This document shows, piece after piece, positions 63,288 to 64,000 of a DNA stretch of 64,000 nucleotides. The DNA comes from Maribacter sp. 4G9 (GTDB lineage Bacteria; Bacteroidota; Bacteroidia; Flavobacteriales; Flavobacteriaceae): the NCBI RefSeq assembly GCF_002742265.1, contig NZ_MDGL01000156.1, positions 1 through 64,000 on the forward strand, written 5' to 3'. Position numbers and translations under genes: made by a program. Under the pieces are notes generated by a model. That model saw nothing but the letters and a program-made list of their open reading frames with translations. It had not been told where the DNA came from and did not search any database. Numbering within the stretch: the first letter of the stretch is position 1; every line of letters begins with the position of its first letter.

Positions 63288-64000
63288 TTAAACTTCTGTG
63301 GATTGTTTTGAGGTTTTCTCGATCAACTTGAAAAAATCGTCAAAAAGATAGTCCGCATCATGGGGTCCAGGGCTTGCTTCCGGGTGATATTGTACGGAAA
63401 AGACATCCTTGTTTTTCATACGAATACCTGCCACGGTCTGATCATTTAGATGTACATGGGTGATTTCTAAATCCGTATTTGCTTCCGTTTCTTCCCGATT
63501 GATAGCGAACCCGTGGTTCTGGGAAGTGATTTCCCCTTTCCCTGTTAACAAATTTAAAATAGGATGGTTAATACCCCTGTGCCCGTTGTGCATTTTATAG
63601 GTTGATACCCCATTGGCCAGTGCGATTACCTGATGCCCTAAGCAGATTCCAAACAAGGGCCTATCCGTTTCAATGATTTCCTTGGCAACTGCGATGGCTT
63701 CTTTCAACGGTTCAGGATCTCCTGGACCGTTAGAAATAAAGTAGGCATCCGAATCCCAATCGGACATTTCAGCAAAAGTGGTGTTGTACGGAAATACCTT
63801 AATGTATGCTCCTCGTTTTTCTAAATTCCGAAGTATATTTCTCTTTATTCCAATATCCAAAGCCGCGATCTTGATTGGCGCGGAAGCATCTCCAAAAAAG
63901 TATGGTTCTTTGGTAGAAACTTTTGAGGCCAGTTCCAAGCCTTCCATACTGGGGACTTTTTCAAGTTGCTTCTTTAACTCGGGTATATTATCCACCTCAG
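63288..64000 (-). CDS. carA: carbamoyl-phosphate synthase small subunit, 3' part
   Basis: The C-terminal part (about 237 codons) of CarA, running off the right edge. The class I glutaminase domain has the nucleophile in LFGICLGHQVIALANG and the His/Glu in FSVQYHPEASPGPHDADYLF. It releases ammonia from glutamine for carbamoyl phosphate in pyrimidine and arginine synthesis. The N-terminal domain and start lie outside the window; the GTG at 63995 is internal. Confidence 0.96.
   Translation of the reverse strand, partial: EVDNIPELKKQLEKVPSMEGLELASKVSTKEPYFFGDASAPIKIAALDIGIKRNILRNLEKRGAYIKVFPYNTTFAEMSDWDSDAYFISNGPGDPEPLKEAIAVAKEIIETDRPLFGICLGHQVIALANGVSTYKMHNGHRGINHPILNLLTGKGEITSQNHGFAINREETEANTDLEITHVHLNDQTVAGIRMKNKDVFSVQYHPEASPGPHDADYLFDDFFKLIEKTSKQSTEV

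Overview
The window reads as chromosome from a marine member of the Flavobacteriaceae (Bacteroidota). The support is the gene set and sequence style: proteorhodopsin with a Brp/Blh carotenoid cleavage enzyme, an ECF sigma/FecR/TonB-receptor locus, many small lipoproteins with a Cys lipobox, a GH43 enzyme, promoters close to TTG-N19/20-TAnnTTTG rather than the E. coli type, and frequent TTG starts with little visible Shine-Dalgarno sequence. Genus cannot be fixed from the sequence alone.

Layout. 1-1.1 kb is a junction between a transposase-like fragment and a beta-propeller gene that has lost its 5' end. 1.6-7.0 kb is a LysR regulator divergent from a four-gene operon ending in dabB-dabA, an energy-coupled inorganic-carbon uptake system; two small genes of unknown function lead the operon. 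7-12 kb holds a DUF2188 protein, a Gfo/Idh/MocA oxidoreductase paired with a GHMP (galactokinase-like) kinase, and a phosphodiesterase. 12-16 kb has an FdhF/YdeP molybdoenzyme and a DEDDh exonuclease/GIY-YIG fusion. 16-18.5 kb is a SulP/STAS anion transporter with three tiny membrane-protein genes downstream. 18.5-19.7 kb is a REP-type element: an IS200-like Y1 transposase bracketed by an array of hairpin repeats, beside an AT-rich HNH-like gene. 20.5-38.4 kb is a mixed metabolic and envelope stretch (mutarotase, LolC/E-type permease, NamZ-like DUF1343 protein, sterol desaturase, queE, sugar dehydrogenase with cytochrome c, HerA-type ATPase, hydrolases, GH43). folD and ffh follow at 38.5-40.8 kb.

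41.1-47.8 kb is the most striking block. Two very acidic modular lipoproteins are divergent from an ECF sigma factor, followed by FecR and a TonB-dependent receptor with an STN domain. An identical bipartite motif, GTAGGGTTTTTT-N8-GTTGTT, lies upstream of both the lipoprotein operon and fecR, on opposite strands, and is a strong candidate for the promoter of this sigma factor. Two adjoining tandem-repeat tracts (11 x 8 bp, 5 x 19 bp) sit between the sigma gene and fecR and abut this motif.

47.9-49.6 kb is the divergent blh/proteorhodopsin pair, whose shared control region carries four TTTGTTTAA motifs in alternating orientation about 22-24 bp apart. Having proteorhodopsin, DabAB and a SulP carrier within 47 kb suggests, as inference, that light- or respiration-derived ion gradients could power bicarbonate uptake for anaplerosis.

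49.7-64 kb is argS, an SDR/DUF2867 protein, a periplasmic molybdenum aldehyde-oxidase type complex with a dihaem cytochrome c, two amidinotransferase-fold hydrolases, citrate synthase, glycogen synthase, enolase and the 3' part of carA, which runs off the window.

Two genes show apparent single-base frameshifts (33.16 kb and 41.28 kb), and one gene at the left edge is truncated.
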